Shown: positions 34,779 through 44,450, counted from the first letter of the stretch. The stretch: 64,000 nt of DNA from Beijerinckia sp. 28-YEA-48 (GCF_900104955.1 NZ_FNSI01000001.1:5180001-5244000), one strand, 5' to 3'. Notes: generated by a model from the letters alone, not told the origin. Numbers and translations: made by a program.

Positions 34779-36479
34779 ATGAACTATCACGCAGATCGGC
34801 CAACCGCCGCCGCCCAGCCTTCCGAGGCGACGATCGACTTTCTCACGTCGCCTGATCGCTATCGGCATTGGAAGCTCATCGTGAACGGCGACATCGCCGA
34901 ACTCGTCATGGACGTGAACGAGAACGCGCCGTTGATGCAGGGCTATCAGCTCAAGCTCAATTCCTACGATCTTGGCGTCGACATCGAACTGTCGGACGCG
35001 CTGCAGCGCCTGCGTTTTGAACATCCGGGCGTCAAGGTCGTTCTTCTCAAGTCGGGCAAGGACAAAGTGTTCTGCGCTGGCGCCAATATCCGCATGCTCG
35101 CGGCCGCCACGCACGTGCACAAGGTGAACTTCTGCAAGTTCACCAATGAGACTCGCAACAGCATGGAGGATTCCTCCGAGAATACGGGTCTTAAATTCCT
35201 CTGCGCCATTCGTGGCACCGCTGCCGGCGGTGGTTACGAGCTGGCGCTTTCTTGCGACTACATCATTCTCTCCGACGATGGCTCGTCCTCGGTGTCTCTG
35301 CCGGAAGTGCCTCTACTGGCCGTTCTGCCGGGCACGGGCGGTCTCACCCGCGTCACCGACAAGCGCAAAGTGCGTCGCGACCGCGCCGATATCTTCTGCA
35401 CGGTGGAAGAGGGCATCAAGGGCAAGCGTGCCGTCGAATGGCGTCTCGTCGATGAAGTGGTTGCCAATTCCAAATTCGAAGCGGCGGTTCAAGCAGCAGC
35501 GGCCTCTCTGGCGGCCAAATCCGATCGGCCGGCCGGCGAGCCGGGCGTTTCGTTGACGCCGCTGGCGCGCGACATCACCACTGATCGTATCGCCTATTCC
35601 CTGGTCCATGTGGAATTCGATCGTGCGGCACGCCGCGCCACCATCACAGTGTCGGGCCCGCAGGATCCGGTGCCGGCATCCGTGGCGGAGGCGAAAGCGC
35701 TCGGTGCGCAATTCTATAGTCTACGCGTGGCGCGCGAGCTGGATGACGCTATCGTGCATCTGCGGCTGAACGAGCCTGAGATCGGCACCTGGGTGTTCCG
35801 CACCGAGGGCGATGCGGATCTGGTGTGCGCCTACGACCGCTTCCTCGAACAGAACAGCAAGGATTGGTTTATCCGCGAAACCCTGCATTTCTGGAAGCGG
35901 GTGTTGAAGCGGATCGATGTCACTTCGCGCTCGCTGGTAGCGCTGATCGAGACTGGTTCCTGCTTTGCCGGTTCGCTCGCCGAAATCGCTTTTGCTTGCG
36001 ACCGCTCCTACATGTTTGCTGGCACGGTGAGCGGCGGCAATCAGTCCATGGCGCATATGACGCTGACGCCGCTGAACTTCGGTCCCTATCCGATGTCGAA
36101 CGGTCTGACCCGTCTGGAGACCCGCTTCCTGGGCGAGCCGGAAACCGTGCAAAAGGCGAAAGGCAAGATTGGCGAGTCGCTGGACTCGTCCGATGCCGAA
36201 CTGCTCGGCCTGGTCACCGAATCCTTCGACGAAGTGGATTGGGATGATGAAGTCCGCATCTTCCTGGAAGAGCGCACCAGCTTTTCGCCCGATGGTCTCG
36301 TCGGCCTTGAAGCCAATCTGCGCTTCGCCGGCCCCGAAACGATGGAAACGAAAATCTTTGGCCGCCTGACCGCCTGGCAGAACTGGATCTTCCAGCGTCC
36401 CAATGCGGTGGGCGCTGACGGCGCATTGAAGCGCTACGGCACGGGCCTCAAGCCTGATTACGACATCAAGCGCGTCTGA
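34779..36479 (+). CDS. boxC: 2,3-epoxybenzoyl-CoA dihydrolase
   Basis: The 566-residue protein is BoxC, a long crotonase-family enzyme that hydrolytically opens 2,3-epoxybenzoyl-CoA, giving 3,4-dehydroadipyl-CoA semialdehyde and formate. Residues 60-220 hold the first crotonase half (LKSGKDKVFCAGANIRMLA, RGTAAGGGYELALSCDYI with the oxyanion Gly pair), with a second degenerate half around residues 370-470 (LVALIETGSCFAGSLAEIAFACDRSYMF as separate short motifs). The length of about 560 residues is characteristic. It is the first gene of a 15-kb operon that continues to 49407; boxB follows after 32 bases. Confidence 0.96.
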   Translation: MNYHADRPTAAAQPSEATIDFLTSPDRYRHWKLIVNGDIAELVMDVNENAPLMQGYQLKLNSYDLGVDIELSDALQRLRFEHPGVKVVLLKSGKDKVFCAGANIRMLAAATHVHKVNFCKFTNETRNSMEDSSENTGLKFLCAIRGTAAGGGYELALSCDYIILSDDGSSSVSLPEVPLLAVLPGTGGLTRVTDKRKVRRDRADIFCTVEEGIKGKRAVEWRLVDEVVANSKFEAAVQAAAASLAAKSDRPAGEPGVSLTPLARDITTDRIAYSLVHVEFDRAARRATITVSGPQDPVPASVAEAKALGAQFYSLRVARELDDAIVHLRLNEPEIGTWVFRTEGDADLVCAYDRFLEQNSKDWFIRETLHFWKRVLKRIDVTSRSLVALIETGSCFAGSLAEIAFACDRSYMFAGTVSGGNQSMAHMTLTPLNFGPYPMSNGLTRLETRFLGEPETVQKAKGKIGESLDSSDAELLGLVTESFDEVDWDDEVRIFLEERTSFSPDGLVGLEANLRFAGPETMETKIFGRLTAWQNWIFQRPNAVGADGALKRYGTGLKPDYDIKRV

Positions 36480-36511
36480 CGCACTCACGGTCTCATACGA
36501 GGGAGCATATC

Positions 36512-37981
36512 ATGTCGAATTCATCAGCAGCATTTGTCGAAGGCGCGGTGGATTATTCGACCCGGATTCCGAACAATGTCGGCCTCGTCGATGACGCGCG
36601 CGTCCTCAAGGCGATGGAGCAATGGTATCCGAGCTATATCGATTGGTGGATGAACATGGGGCCGGACGGCTTCCAGGCCTCCAACGTTTATCTGCGCACC
36701 GCCGTATCAATCGATCCGAAAGGATGGGCGCAATTCGGCTATGTCAAAATGCCGGAATATCGCTGGGGCATTCTACTGGCGCCGCAGGAAGAGGGGCGGC
36801 TGGTCAACTTCGGCTCCAACAAGGGCGAAAAGGCCTGGCAGGATGTGCCTGGCGAACATCGCGCCAGCCTGCGCCGTCTTGTGGTAATTCAGGGCGATAC
36901 GGAGCCCGCTTCCGTCGAACAGCAACGCGCTCTGGGCGCCACCGCGCCGTCGCTCTATGACATGCGCAATCTCTTCCAGGTCAATGTGGAAGAGGGCCGG
37001 CATCTTTGGGCCATGGTCTATCTGCTGCAGAAATATTTCGGCCGCGATGGCCGCGAGGAAGCCGAAGGCCTGTTGCAGCGCCGATCCGGTGATCCCGACA
37101 AGCCGCGCATGCTCGGCGCGTTCAACGAGGCGACACCTGATTGGCTCTCCTTCTTCATGTTCACCTTCTTCACTGACCGCGACGGCAAGATGCAGCTCGA
37201 AAGCCTGGCTCAATCGGGCTTCGACCCGATGTCACGCACCTGTCGCTTTATGCTGACCGAAGAAGCCCATCACATGTTCGTCGGCGAAAGCGGCGTCGGC
37301 CGTGTCGTCGAGCGCACCTGCGAGGCGATGAAGGCCGCTGGTATCGACGATCCCTATGACATCAGCCGTGTGCGCGAGCTTGGTGTCATCGATCTGCCGA
37401 CCATTCAGAAGAAGGCCAATCTGCATTTCTCCCTGTCGCTCGATCTATTCGGTTCGGAGATTTCGACCAATGCCGCCAATTTCTACAATGCCGGTCTCAA
37501 GGGCCGGTTCATGGAAACGAAGATCGACGACGATCACGTTCTCACCAACGCGACCTATTCGGTTTTGAAATATGTCGACGGCCAGATCCGCTATGTCGAC
37601 GAGCCGGCCCTGACCGCGCTCAACATGCGCTTGCGTGACGACTACGCCAAGGATTGCCAAGGTGGCGTCAACCGCTGGAACAAGATCATCGAGAAATACG
37701 GGATCGACTTCAAGCTGACCTTGCCGTCTGTCGCCTTCAACCGGCAGATCGGCGAATTCCGCAACGTTCACACCTCGCCCGAGGCCCAGGTGCTCAGCGA
37801 GGAGGAATGGGTCAAGAATCGAGAGAAATGGCTGCCGTCGAGCGATGATGGGGCCTTTATCCAGACGCTGATGCAGCCATGCTGGGAAAGAGGCCAGTAC
37901 GCATCCTGGATTGCTCCGCCGAAAGTCGGCGTCGACAATAAGCCAGGCGACTTTGAATATGTCGCGATCCATCGCGGCTGA
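36512..37981 (+). CDS. boxB: Benzoyl-CoA 2,3-epoxidase, oxygenase subunit
   Basis: The 489-residue BoxB is the di-iron oxygenase that inserts O2-derived oxygen into benzoyl-CoA to form the 2,3-epoxide, using electrons from BoxA. ExxH iron motifs are visible near residues 160-164 (NVEEGRHLWAMVYLL) and 250-254 (LTEEAHHMFVGESG), in the spacing of a ferritin-like four-helix bundle. NMGPDGFQASNVYLRTAV near the start and MFTFFTDRDGKMQLESLA fit the family. AGGGAGC precedes the ATG. boxA follows 59 bases later. Confidence 0.97.
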   Translation: MSNSSAAFVEGAVDYSTRIPNNVGLVDDARVLKAMEQWYPSYIDWWMNMGPDGFQASNVYLRTAVSIDPKGWAQFGYVKMPEYRWGILLAPQEEGRLVNFGSNKGEKAWQDVPGEHRASLRRLVVIQGDTEPASVEQQRALGATAPSLYDMRNLFQVNVEEGRHLWAMVYLLQKYFGRDGREEAEGLLQRRSGDPDKPRMLGAFNEATPDWLSFFMFTFFTDRDGKMQLESLAQSGFDPMSRTCRFMLTEEAHHMFVGESGVGRVVERTCEAMKAAGIDDPYDISRVRELGVIDLPTIQKKANLHFSLSLDLFGSEISTNAANFYNAGLKGRFMETKIDDDHVLTNATYSVLKYVDGQIRYVDEPALTALNMRLRDDYAKDCQGGVNRWNKIIEKYGIDFKLTLPSVAFNRQIGEFRNVHTSPEAQVLSEEEWVKNREKWLPSSDDGAFIQTLMQPCWERGQYASWIAPPKVGVDNKPGDFEYVAIHRG

Positions 37982-38040
37982 ACAAGGCTCCGCAAAGCCG
38001 CAGGCCCTGGCCTGCGGCCCATAAGTGGAGGGAGGCTCGC

Positions 38041-39249
38041 ATGCCAGAGGATGTGGTTTCATCGGAGCTGCGCAAGCAGCACCTTATCGATCCTGAGATC
38101 TGCATCAGGTGCAACACCTGCGAGGCGACGTGTCCGGTGGGTGCCGTCACGCATGACGACAACAACTATGTCGTAGACGTGGAGAAGTGCAATTTCTGCC
38201 TCGACTGTATCGCGCCCTGTCCGACTGGTTCCATCGACAACTGGCGCGTCGTGCGCGCCGCCTGGTCGATTGAGGACCAGCTTGGCTGGAATGAACTGCC
38301 GCCGCAGGAAGAAGTGACCGGCGATGTCGCGACGCTCACCGGTGACGCGGTCGAGGATGAGATCGAGGCGCTTCTGGCCACGGCTCACGCGGGCGCCGGC
38401 GGTAAAGTCGGGCCGCCGGAATCGGCGGCGAAGCCGACGGTCAATCTGTTCCGCCGCGCCAAGCCGGCGATCGCGGTGGTGCAAGGCAATTATCGCATCA
38501 CGGCGTCGGATACCGAAAGTGACGTCCGCCATATCGTGCTGGGTTTCGGCGATACGCCGTTTCCCGTGCTCGAAGGCCAGTCGATCGGCATCGTGCCGCC
38601 GGGCAGTCGCGCCGATGGCAAGCCCCACGACGTGCGCCTCTATTCCATCGCTTCGGCCCGCGACGGCGAAAAGCGTAGCGCCAACAATCTGGCCCTCACC
38701 GTGAAGCGTGTTCCTGGCGGCATTGGCTCCAACTATGTCTGCGATCTGAAGATCGGCGACAAGGTGCAGGTGACAGGTCCGTTTGGCGCCACCTTCCTGA
38801 TGCCCAATGCCCATGATGCCAATGTCATCATGATCTGCACCGGCACCGGCTCCGCGCCCTTCCGCGCCTTTACCGAACAGCGCCGCCGCACCGGCCAGAA
38901 TGCGACCGGCACCTTCGTCCTGTTCTTTGGTGCGCGCACGCCGCAGGAGCTGCCTTACTTCGGCCCGCTGCAAAAGGTTCCCGATGCGCTGTTGGAGAAA
39001 CATCTGGTTTTCTCGCGCGTGCCCGGCAGCGATAAGGAATATGTGCAGGATCGTATCCGCACCCAAACCGACGCTGTTGCCGAACTTCTGCAGTCACCGA
39101 AAACCCACATCTTCATCTGCGGCCTGAAGGGCATGGAAGCGGGCGTTGACGAGGCCTTGGCCGATGTCTGCCGCAAGTACAGGCTCGATTGGACCGCATT
39201 GAAACCGGAAATGCGTGGGCAGGGCAGGTTCCATGTGGAAACATACTGA
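38041..39249 (+). CDS. boxA: Benzoyl-CoA epoxidase, reductase subunit
   Basis: The 402-residue BoxA passes electrons from NADPH to BoxB. The N-terminus binds two [4Fe-4S] clusters: CIRCNTCEATCPVG (Cys near 21-31) and CNFCLDCIAPCPTGS (near 51-63). After a linker of about 70 residues comes the flavoprotein part, a ferredoxin-NADP reductase-like domain with VRLYSIASARDGE (FAD), GTGSAPFRAFTEQRR (NADPH) and FICGLKGMEAGVDEAL. The gene overlaps the next one, a thioesterase, by 17 bases. GGAGGGAGG lies before the ATG. Confidence 0.97.
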   Translation: MPEDVVSSELRKQHLIDPEICIRCNTCEATCPVGAVTHDDNNYVVDVEKCNFCLDCIAPCPTGSIDNWRVVRAAWSIEDQLGWNELPPQEEVTGDVATLTGDAVEDEIEALLATAHAGAGGKVGPPESAAKPTVNLFRRAKPAIAVVQGNYRITASDTESDVRHIVLGFGDTPFPVLEGQSIGIVPPGSRADGKPHDVRLYSIASARDGEKRSANNLALTVKRVPGGIGSNYVCDLKIGDKVQVTGPFGATFLMPNAHDANVIMICTGTGSAPFRAFTEQRRRTGQNATGTFVLFFGARTPQELPYFGPLQKVPDALLEKHLVFSRVPGSDKEYVQDRIRTQTDAVAELLQSPKTHIFICGLKGMEAGVDEALADVCRKYRLDWTALKPEMRGQGRFHVETY

Positions 39250-39697
39250 TCAGCAAGTCCCGCCGGGCTCCTTCGTTCATGCGATCGCGCCTTATTGGGC
39301 GGATGCCGATCCAGCCGGCATCGTCTATACGGCGCGCTTCACCGATTATGCGCTGCGCGCCATCGATGCCTGGATGATCGATCGCATCGGCGCCGGCTTC
39401 TATGTGATGAACACCGAATGGGGCATCGGCACGCCCTTTGTCCATACCGAATGCGATCTGCGCGTGCCGGCAAGGCCTGGGGAGGCCCTGCACATTTCAG
39501 TTTCCGTGGAACGCGTCGGCACGACGTCGCTGACGTTCACGGTGCAAGGCCATGGCGCCCAACGTGGCTTGCTGCATTTTGAGGGGCGCTTTGTGTGTGT
39601 CTGCGTGAGCTCACTGGAGGAGAACGTCGAGGTGCAACCGATCGCGCTTGATGCGCGCATTCGATCGGCCGCCGAAGCGGAACTGAGGGTCAGTTGA
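39233..39697 (+). CDS. Hot-dog acyl-CoA thioesterase (4-hydroxybenzoyl-CoA thioesterase-like)
   Basis: The 154-residue protein has the 4HBT-type motif YWADADPAGIVYTARFTDY, with the Asp that acts in catalysis in 4-hydroxybenzoyl-CoA thioesterase. Its start overlaps boxA, so translation is coupled. In the box operon it probably hydrolyses stalled or misformed aromatic CoA esters and recycles CoA; this is inference from position. Benzoyl-CoA itself is a possible substrate, which would make it a safety valve. An unused in-frame ATG at 39215 is upstream. Confidence 0.88.
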   Translation: MWKHTDQQVPPGSFVHAIAPYWADADPAGIVYTARFTDYALRAIDAWMIDRIGAGFYVMNTEWGIGTPFVHTECDLRVPARPGEALHISVSVERVGTTSLTFTVQGHGAQRGLLHFEGRFVCVCVSSLEENVEVQPIALDARIRSAAEAELRVS

Positions 39698-39734
39698 GAC
39701 GGATTATGTAGTCACCAATCGAGGAGGGGGAAGC

Positions 39735-40919
39735 ATGCTCAATTACGGATTGATCGATCGTCGTCGCTTGCTGCGCGTCGGCGGCGGCTCACTGGTCGCG
39801 GCTACGATTCCGACGGGCTGGGCCATCGCGCAGGCGAAGCCCATCAAAGTCGGCCTCATGTTGCCCTATTCGGGCACGTTCGCGCAGCTGGGTGAAAACA
39901 TCACCCACGCGGTCGAAATGCTCATCGCCGAGAAGGGTGGTACGCTGGGTGGTCGCCCCGTTCAGTTCATCCGGCTTGATGATGAATCGAAGCCCGAGGC
40001 AGGGCCTCAGAATGCCGAGCGCCTGGTCAAGAAAGACAATGTCGATGTGCTGATTGGCACCGTCCACTCCGGTGTGCAGATGGGCATTCATAAGGTGGTG
40101 CGCGAAAGCGGGACGCTGACGATCATTCCGAATGCCGGCAATAACGACGTGACGCGCAGCCTCTGCGCTCGCAACGTCTTCCGCACCTCGTTCACCAATT
40201 GGCAGCCGGCCTATGGCATGGGCCTGGCGCTGGCGAAGAAGGGCGTGAAGCGTGCCGCTTTCGTCACCTGGGACTATGCGGCGGGGCAGGAATCCGGCGC
40301 TGCCTTCAAGGAAGGTTTTGAAAAGGGCGGCGGCACCTTCGTGCGTCTGCTGACCCTGAACTTTCCGGAAACCAACTTCCAGCCGCTGCTGGCGCAAATT
40401 CCGGGCCTCAATGTCGATGCGGTCGGTTCTTTCTTCGCCGGCGGCGGCGCGGTGCAGTTCGTCAAGGAATATGCAGCGGCGCAACTCAAGCCCTCACTCT
40501 GCGGTCCGGGCTTCCTCACTGAAGGCACGCTGCCGGCGCAGGGCAAAGCAGCCGAGGGCATCGAAACGGCGCTGCACTATGGCGACAATCTCTCCAGCGT
40601 CAAAAACGATGCTTTCATGAAGGCCTTTCGCGCCAAGGCGGGCCGGGACGCCGATGTCTATGCCGTCCAGGGCTATGACGCGGCGCAATTGCTCGCGGTT
40701 GGTCTCGACGCCGTGAAGGGCGATCTCGACAACGAGGCCGGTCTTTATAAGGCGATGCGCGGCGCGAAGCTCGAGAGTCCGCGTGGCCCAATTTCGTTCT
40801 CGGATTCGCAAAACGTCGTCCAGAACATCTATTTGCGCCGCGTCGAAAACGGCCAGAACAAGGTGGTGGGCGTGGCTGTGGAAGCGCTCGCCGATCCGGG
40901 CACCGGCTGCAAAATATGA
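39735..40919 (+). CDS. ABC transporter substrate-binding protein, aromatic acid type
   Basis: The 394-residue protein belongs to the branched-chain-amino-acid (type I periplasmic) binding family: after a leader with IDRRRLLRVGG (possibly Tat-exported, cleavage near IAQA) comes KVGLMLPYSGTFAQLGEN, DVLIGTVHSGVQMG and AVQGYDAAQLLAVGLDA. Family members near aromatic catabolism genes bind benzoate and related acids. It begins the transport block SBP-permease-permease-ATPase-ATPase inside the box operon. GAGGAGGGGG precedes the ATG. Confidence 0.93.
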   Translation: MLNYGLIDRRRLLRVGGGSLVAATIPTGWAIAQAKPIKVGLMLPYSGTFAQLGENITHAVEMLIAEKGGTLGGRPVQFIRLDDESKPEAGPQNAERLVKKDNVDVLIGTVHSGVQMGIHKVVRESGTLTIIPNAGNNDVTRSLCARNVFRTSFTNWQPAYGMGLALAKKGVKRAAFVTWDYAAGQESGAAFKEGFEKGGGTFVRLLTLNFPETNFQPLLAQIPGLNVDAVGSFFAGGGAVQFVKEYAAAQLKPSLCGPGFLTEGTLPAQGKAAEGIETALHYGDNLSSVKNDAFMKAFRAKAGRDADVYAVQGYDAAQLLAVGLDAVKGDLDNEAGLYKAMRGAKLESPRGPISFSDSQNVVQNIYLRRVENGQNKVVGVAVEALADPGTGCKI

Positions 40920-40991
40920 GTGAACTGGCCGGCTGCGGGACACCGTGGCCGGCCAAGACTACGGCTAGTCTCTCTCGAGCGAAGGACCGTT

Positions 40992-41894
40992 ATGGGCGCC
41001 GCCTTGTTCTCGCAGCTTTTAAATGGCCTTCAGTATGGGCTGTTGCTTTTTTTGATCGCCAGCGGTCTGACGCTGGTTTTTGGCGTGCTTGGGATCATCA
41101 ATCTGGCGCATGGCAGCCTGTTCATGATCGGCGCCTATATCGTCTTCTTCGTTGTCAGCAAGGTTGGCTCGCTGTGGATCGCCATTCCAGTGGCTGTCGT
41201 GTGCGGCCTCGCGCTTGGCGCGTTTTTAGAGCGCTTTCTGTTTCGGCATTTCTACGATCGCGAGCATCTTGATCAGGTTTTGCTCACCTTCGCCCTGATC
41301 CTGATTTTCGAAGAAGTCCGGTCGCTCCTGGTCGGCAATGATTTTCATTCCGTGCCCGTGCCGGCCATTCTCGATTTCTCCGTGCCGATCACGACCACGT
41401 TCAGCTATGCGGCCTATCGCTTGTTCGTTATTGCCATGTGCCTGGCCGTGGCCGCTGTCTTGTTCTACTGGATCGAGCGCACCAAAATGGGCGCTATCAT
41501 CCGGGCGGCGGCGGAGAAGCCGGAGATCGTCGATATCCTTGGTATCGATGCGCGCCGGATTCATCTCATCGTCTTTGCGGTTGGTGCGGCGCTTGCCGTG
41601 ATGGCTGGCGGATTGGCGGCGCCGCTGACTTCCGTCTATCCCAACATGGGTTCGGGCCTGTTGATCATTTCCTTTGTCGTCGTGGTGGTCGGCGGTCTGG
41701 GCTCGGTCAGCGGCGCCTTTTGGGCGGCGCTGCTTATCGGTCTGATCGATACATTAGGCAAAGCTTACGGCTCGTCTCTAGTTAGTTTGCCGCTTGGTCA
41801 GGTTTTGGCAGCGCTCGCCTCCATGTCGGTCTATATTGTGATGGTCGCCATTCTGCTGTTTCGGCCCACCGGGCTGTTCGGGAGGCGGGCATGA
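40992..41894 (+). CDS. ABC transporter permease, LivH type
   Basis: The 300-residue protein has about eight membrane segments and the LivH pattern: LLNGLQYGLLLFLIASGLTLVFG, NLAHGSLFMIGAYIVFF, RTKMGAIIRAAAEKPEIV (the ATPase-contact loop) and VVVVGGLGSVSGAF. It forms one half of the membrane channel with the next gene. The ATG at 40992 is preceded by GAAGGA; the open frame upstream is not membrane-like. It overlaps the next permease gene by four bases. Confidence 0.95.
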   Translation: MGAALFSQLLNGLQYGLLLFLIASGLTLVFGVLGIINLAHGSLFMIGAYIVFFVVSKVGSLWIAIPVAVVCGLALGAFLERFLFRHFYDREHLDQVLLTFALILIFEEVRSLLVGNDFHSVPVPAILDFSVPITTTFSYAAYRLFVIAMCLAVAAVLFYWIERTKMGAIIRAAAEKPEIVDILGIDARRIHLIVFAVGAALAVMAGGLAAPLTSVYPNMGSGLLIISFVVVVVGGLGSVSGAFWAALLIGLIDTLGKAYGSSLVSLPLGQVLAALASMSVYIVMVAILLFRPTGLFGRRA

Positions 41895-42949
41895 CTGCAT
41901 CTCATATGCTGCCGCAGTCCTGGGTCGGCTGGTGCGTGCTCGGCATCGGCGCGCTGCTGCTGGCTGTTCTGCCGTTTTATGTGCCGGCTTACTATGTCGG
42001 CCTCACCACCATCGCGATGATCGCCGCCATGCTGGCGTTGAGTGTGCACCTCCTGATTGGCGGCGCTGGCCTGGTCAGTCTTTGTCACGGCGCCTTCTAT
42101 GGCGTCGGCGCCTATACGGTCTTCTTCCTGTCACCGGAAGGCGCGCCGCAGCCGGCCTGGTTTACCTTGCCGGCGGCTATGCTCGCGTCGGGCCTCTGTG
42201 CTTTAGTCGTCGGCGCGCTGTCGATCCGCACCAAGGGGTTCTTCTTCTTGATGGTGACGCTGGCTTTCGGCCAGATGTTGTTCACCGTTCTGCACGACAC
42301 CAAGCTCGGCGGCGGCACGGACGGCGCCTATCTCGCCAAGCCGATCCTCTCCTTGTTCGGCTTTACCTTCGATCCGATGTCGTTGCCGCGCAGTCAGCGC
42401 TCCTTTCCGGCCTATTATGTAGCGCTGGCCCAGCTGATCGTGACCTATCTGGCGTTGGCGTTCCTGCTGCGCTCGCTGTTTGGCCGTGTGTTGCACGGCA
42501 TCAAGCTGAACGAGCATCGCATGGAGGCGCTCGGCTACAACACGCGCTTTTATAAGCTCTGCGCCTTCGTCATCGCCGGCGTGTTTGCTGGGGCGGCGGG
42601 CCATATGTGGAGCCTGCAGTCCGGCTTCGTCAATCCCGAACTGCTCGCCTGGCAGAAGTCGGCGGAGGCGCTGCTGATGATTCTACTCGGCGGCATCAAC
42701 TCTCTTGCCGGCGCCATCGTCGGTGCGTTTGCCTTCACCGCTTTGGGCGAGGTGGCGCAGAGCCTCACCGATCGTAAGCTTCTGGTCGAGGGGTTGGTTG
42801 TCCTGCTCGCGGTGATCGTCCTGCGCAACGGTATCGCCGGCATCCGCTTCCGCGATCCGCGTCGCCTGTTGCAGAGTTTTTCGCGGCTGAGTGCTTGGCC
42901 AAGTCTCTCTCCCCGCAAACCGGTACGGGAGGCTCGTCAGAATGACTGA
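41891..42949 (+). CDS. ABC transporter permease, LivM type
   Basis: The 352-residue protein is the LivM-type partner permease, with many membrane segments, HLLIGGAGLVSLCHGAFYGVGAY, TLAFGQMLFTVLHDTKLGGG and KLNEHRMEALGYNTRFYKL (coupling loop), then MILLGGINSLAGAIVGA. The C-terminal 30 residues are a polar tail. ATGA overlaps the stop of the LivH-type gene; the end overlaps the ATPase start by eight bases, which keeps subunit synthesis coupled. Confidence 0.95.
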   Translation: MTASHMLPQSWVGWCVLGIGALLLAVLPFYVPAYYVGLTTIAMIAAMLALSVHLLIGGAGLVSLCHGAFYGVGAYTVFFLSPEGAPQPAWFTLPAAMLASGLCALVVGALSIRTKGFFFLMVTLAFGQMLFTVLHDTKLGGGTDGAYLAKPILSLFGFTFDPMSLPRSQRSFPAYYVALAQLIVTYLALAFLLRSLFGRVLHGIKLNEHRMEALGYNTRFYKLCAFVIAGVFAGAAGHMWSLQSGFVNPELLAWQKSAEALLMILLGGINSLAGAIVGAFAFTALGEVAQSLTDRKLLVEGLVVLLAVIVLRNGIAGIRFRDPRRLLQSFSRLSAWPSLSPRKPVREARQND

Positions 42950-43718
42950 TCTCCATGGATCGATGTGCGAACCGATCTTGCGAACCGAGGCTGTGTCGCG
43001 CCGGTTTGGCGGGCTGTTCGCTGTCCGTGATGTGACGTTCGCTCTGGCCGAGCGTGGACTGCATGCGGTCATTGGGCCGAATGGCGCCGGCAAATCCACC
43101 TTCGTGAACTTGCTGTCGGGGCAGGTGCAGCCTTCGGGCGGGCGCATCCTGCTGCGCGGCCAGGATGTGTCGGGCCTGCCGGCCTGGCGCTTCCCGCATC
43201 TGGGCGTAACGCGCTCGTTCCAACGCACCAATATTTTTAAATCCTTCACCGTCCACGAGAATGTCCGGCTCGCCGCCCAGGCGACGCGCGTTTTCGGCAA
43301 AGACATTTTCTTGACCGCGCGCCGCGTCGCGCATCTCAGTGAAATCGCCGATCAAGCGATCGAGCGCGTTGGCCTGGCGGATCAGCGTGCGACGGCTGCC
43401 GGCATTCTGAGCCATGGCGCGCAGCGGCAGCTTGAAATCGCCATGACGCTTGCGGTCGAACCGCAAGTCATCCTGCTCGACGAGCCACTTGCCGGCATGG
43501 GCCAGGATGAGAGCGAACGCATGGCGGCGCTGATGAGCGGCCTGGCCGAGGACCATGCGGTGCTGCTGATCGAACATGACATGGATTTCGTCTTTCAGGT
43601 TGCCGACCTGATGACCGTTCTGGTCGAGGGCAAAATTCTCGCGACCGGCACCCCGGAAGACATCCGCCGCAATGCGGCGGTGCAGGCGGCTTATCTGGGA
43701 GACAGCAATGTCCATTAA
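42942..43718 (+). CDS. ABC transporter ATPase, LivG type
   Basis: The 258-residue ATPase shows Walker A GPNGAGKST, the LivG-specific FQRTNIFKSFTVHENVRLAAQ, a signature in LSHGAQRQLEIAMTLA (Gly-Gly of LSGGQ changed to His-Gly, as is common in LivG), Walker B VILLDEPLAGMG and the switch LLIEHDMDFVF. It hydrolyses ATP on the cytoplasmic face together with the LivF-type protein. GGGAGG lies before the ATG, inside the end of the LivM-type gene. Confidence 0.95.
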   Translation: MTDLHGSMCEPILRTEAVSRRFGGLFAVRDVTFALAERGLHAVIGPNGAGKSTFVNLLSGQVQPSGGRILLRGQDVSGLPAWRFPHLGVTRSFQRTNIFKSFTVHENVRLAAQATRVFGKDIFLTARRVAHLSEIADQAIERVGLADQRATAAGILSHGAQRQLEIAMTLAVEPQVILLDEPLAGMGQDESERMAALMSGLAEDHAVLLIEHDMDFVFQVADLMTVLVEGKILATGTPEDIRRNAAVQAAYLGDSNVH

Positions 43719-44424
43719 GCCGCTCATCGCCGTGCATGGCCTGAACACCTTCTATGACGCGAGCCACGTCCTGCGCGATGTGACGCTGGAATTGCGGGAA
43801 GGTGAAACCCTCGGCCTCATGGGTCGCAACGGCATGGGCAAGACGACTTTGCTGCGTACCATCATGGGGCTAGTCAAGCCGCGCTCCGGCCGCATCAGTG
43901 TTGACGGGAGCGACGTCACGGGCGCCGCGACCTTCCGCATCGCCCGCCAGGGGCTTGCCTATGTGCCGGAAGGGCGCGGTATCTTTTCCACGCTCAGCGT
44001 TCTCGAACATCTGCAGATCGCCGAACGGCCTGGATTTAATGGTGGCCGGGATTGGACATTGCAGCGGGTGCTCGATCTTTTCCCGCGCCTGCGCGAGCGG
44101 CTTGGCCATCGTGGCGATCAGTTGTCCGGCGGCGAACAGCAGATGGTCGCCATCGCGCGCGCCCTGCTCACCAATCCGCGCGTGCTCATTCTCGATGAGG
44201 CGACGGAAGGGCTGGCGCCGCTCATCCGCGAGGAAATCTGGAAAATCATCCGTCTGGTGAAGGGGGCGGGTCTGTCGAGCTTGATCGTCGACAAAACGGT
44301 TTCGGAAGTCACGGCGGTGTCCGACCGGATTGCGATCCTGGTGAAAGGCGAAGTGGCGTTCTACGCGACGCCCGATGTTTTGAAGGCCGATCCGGATCTC
44401 ATGCACCAGTATCTGGGCGTGTGA
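43708..44424 (+). CDS. ABC transporter ATPase, LivF type
   Basis: The 238-residue protein has Walker A GRNGMGKTT, VPEGRGIFSTLSVLEHLQIA (typical of LivF), the signature LSGGEQQMVAIARALL, Walker B LILDEATEGLAP and the switch segment LIVDKTVSEVTA, where Asp-Lys replaces the usual Glu-Gln/His. It completes the five-part importer, which is probably specific for benzoate or similar acids because of its place between boxA and the ligase. It starts inside the end of the LivG-type gene. Confidence 0.95.
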   Translation: MSIKPLIAVHGLNTFYDASHVLRDVTLELREGETLGLMGRNGMGKTTLLRTIMGLVKPRSGRISVDGSDVTGAATFRIARQGLAYVPEGRGIFSTLSVLEHLQIAERPGFNGGRDWTLQRVLDLFPRLRERLGHRGDQLSGGEQQMVAIARALLTNPRVLILDEATEGLAPLIREEIWKIIRLVKGAGLSSLIVDKTVSEVTAVSDRIAILVKGEVAFYATPDVLKADPDLMHQYLGV

Positions 44425-44450
44425 GAGGGAGGCGGAGGGAGGACTTGCAG

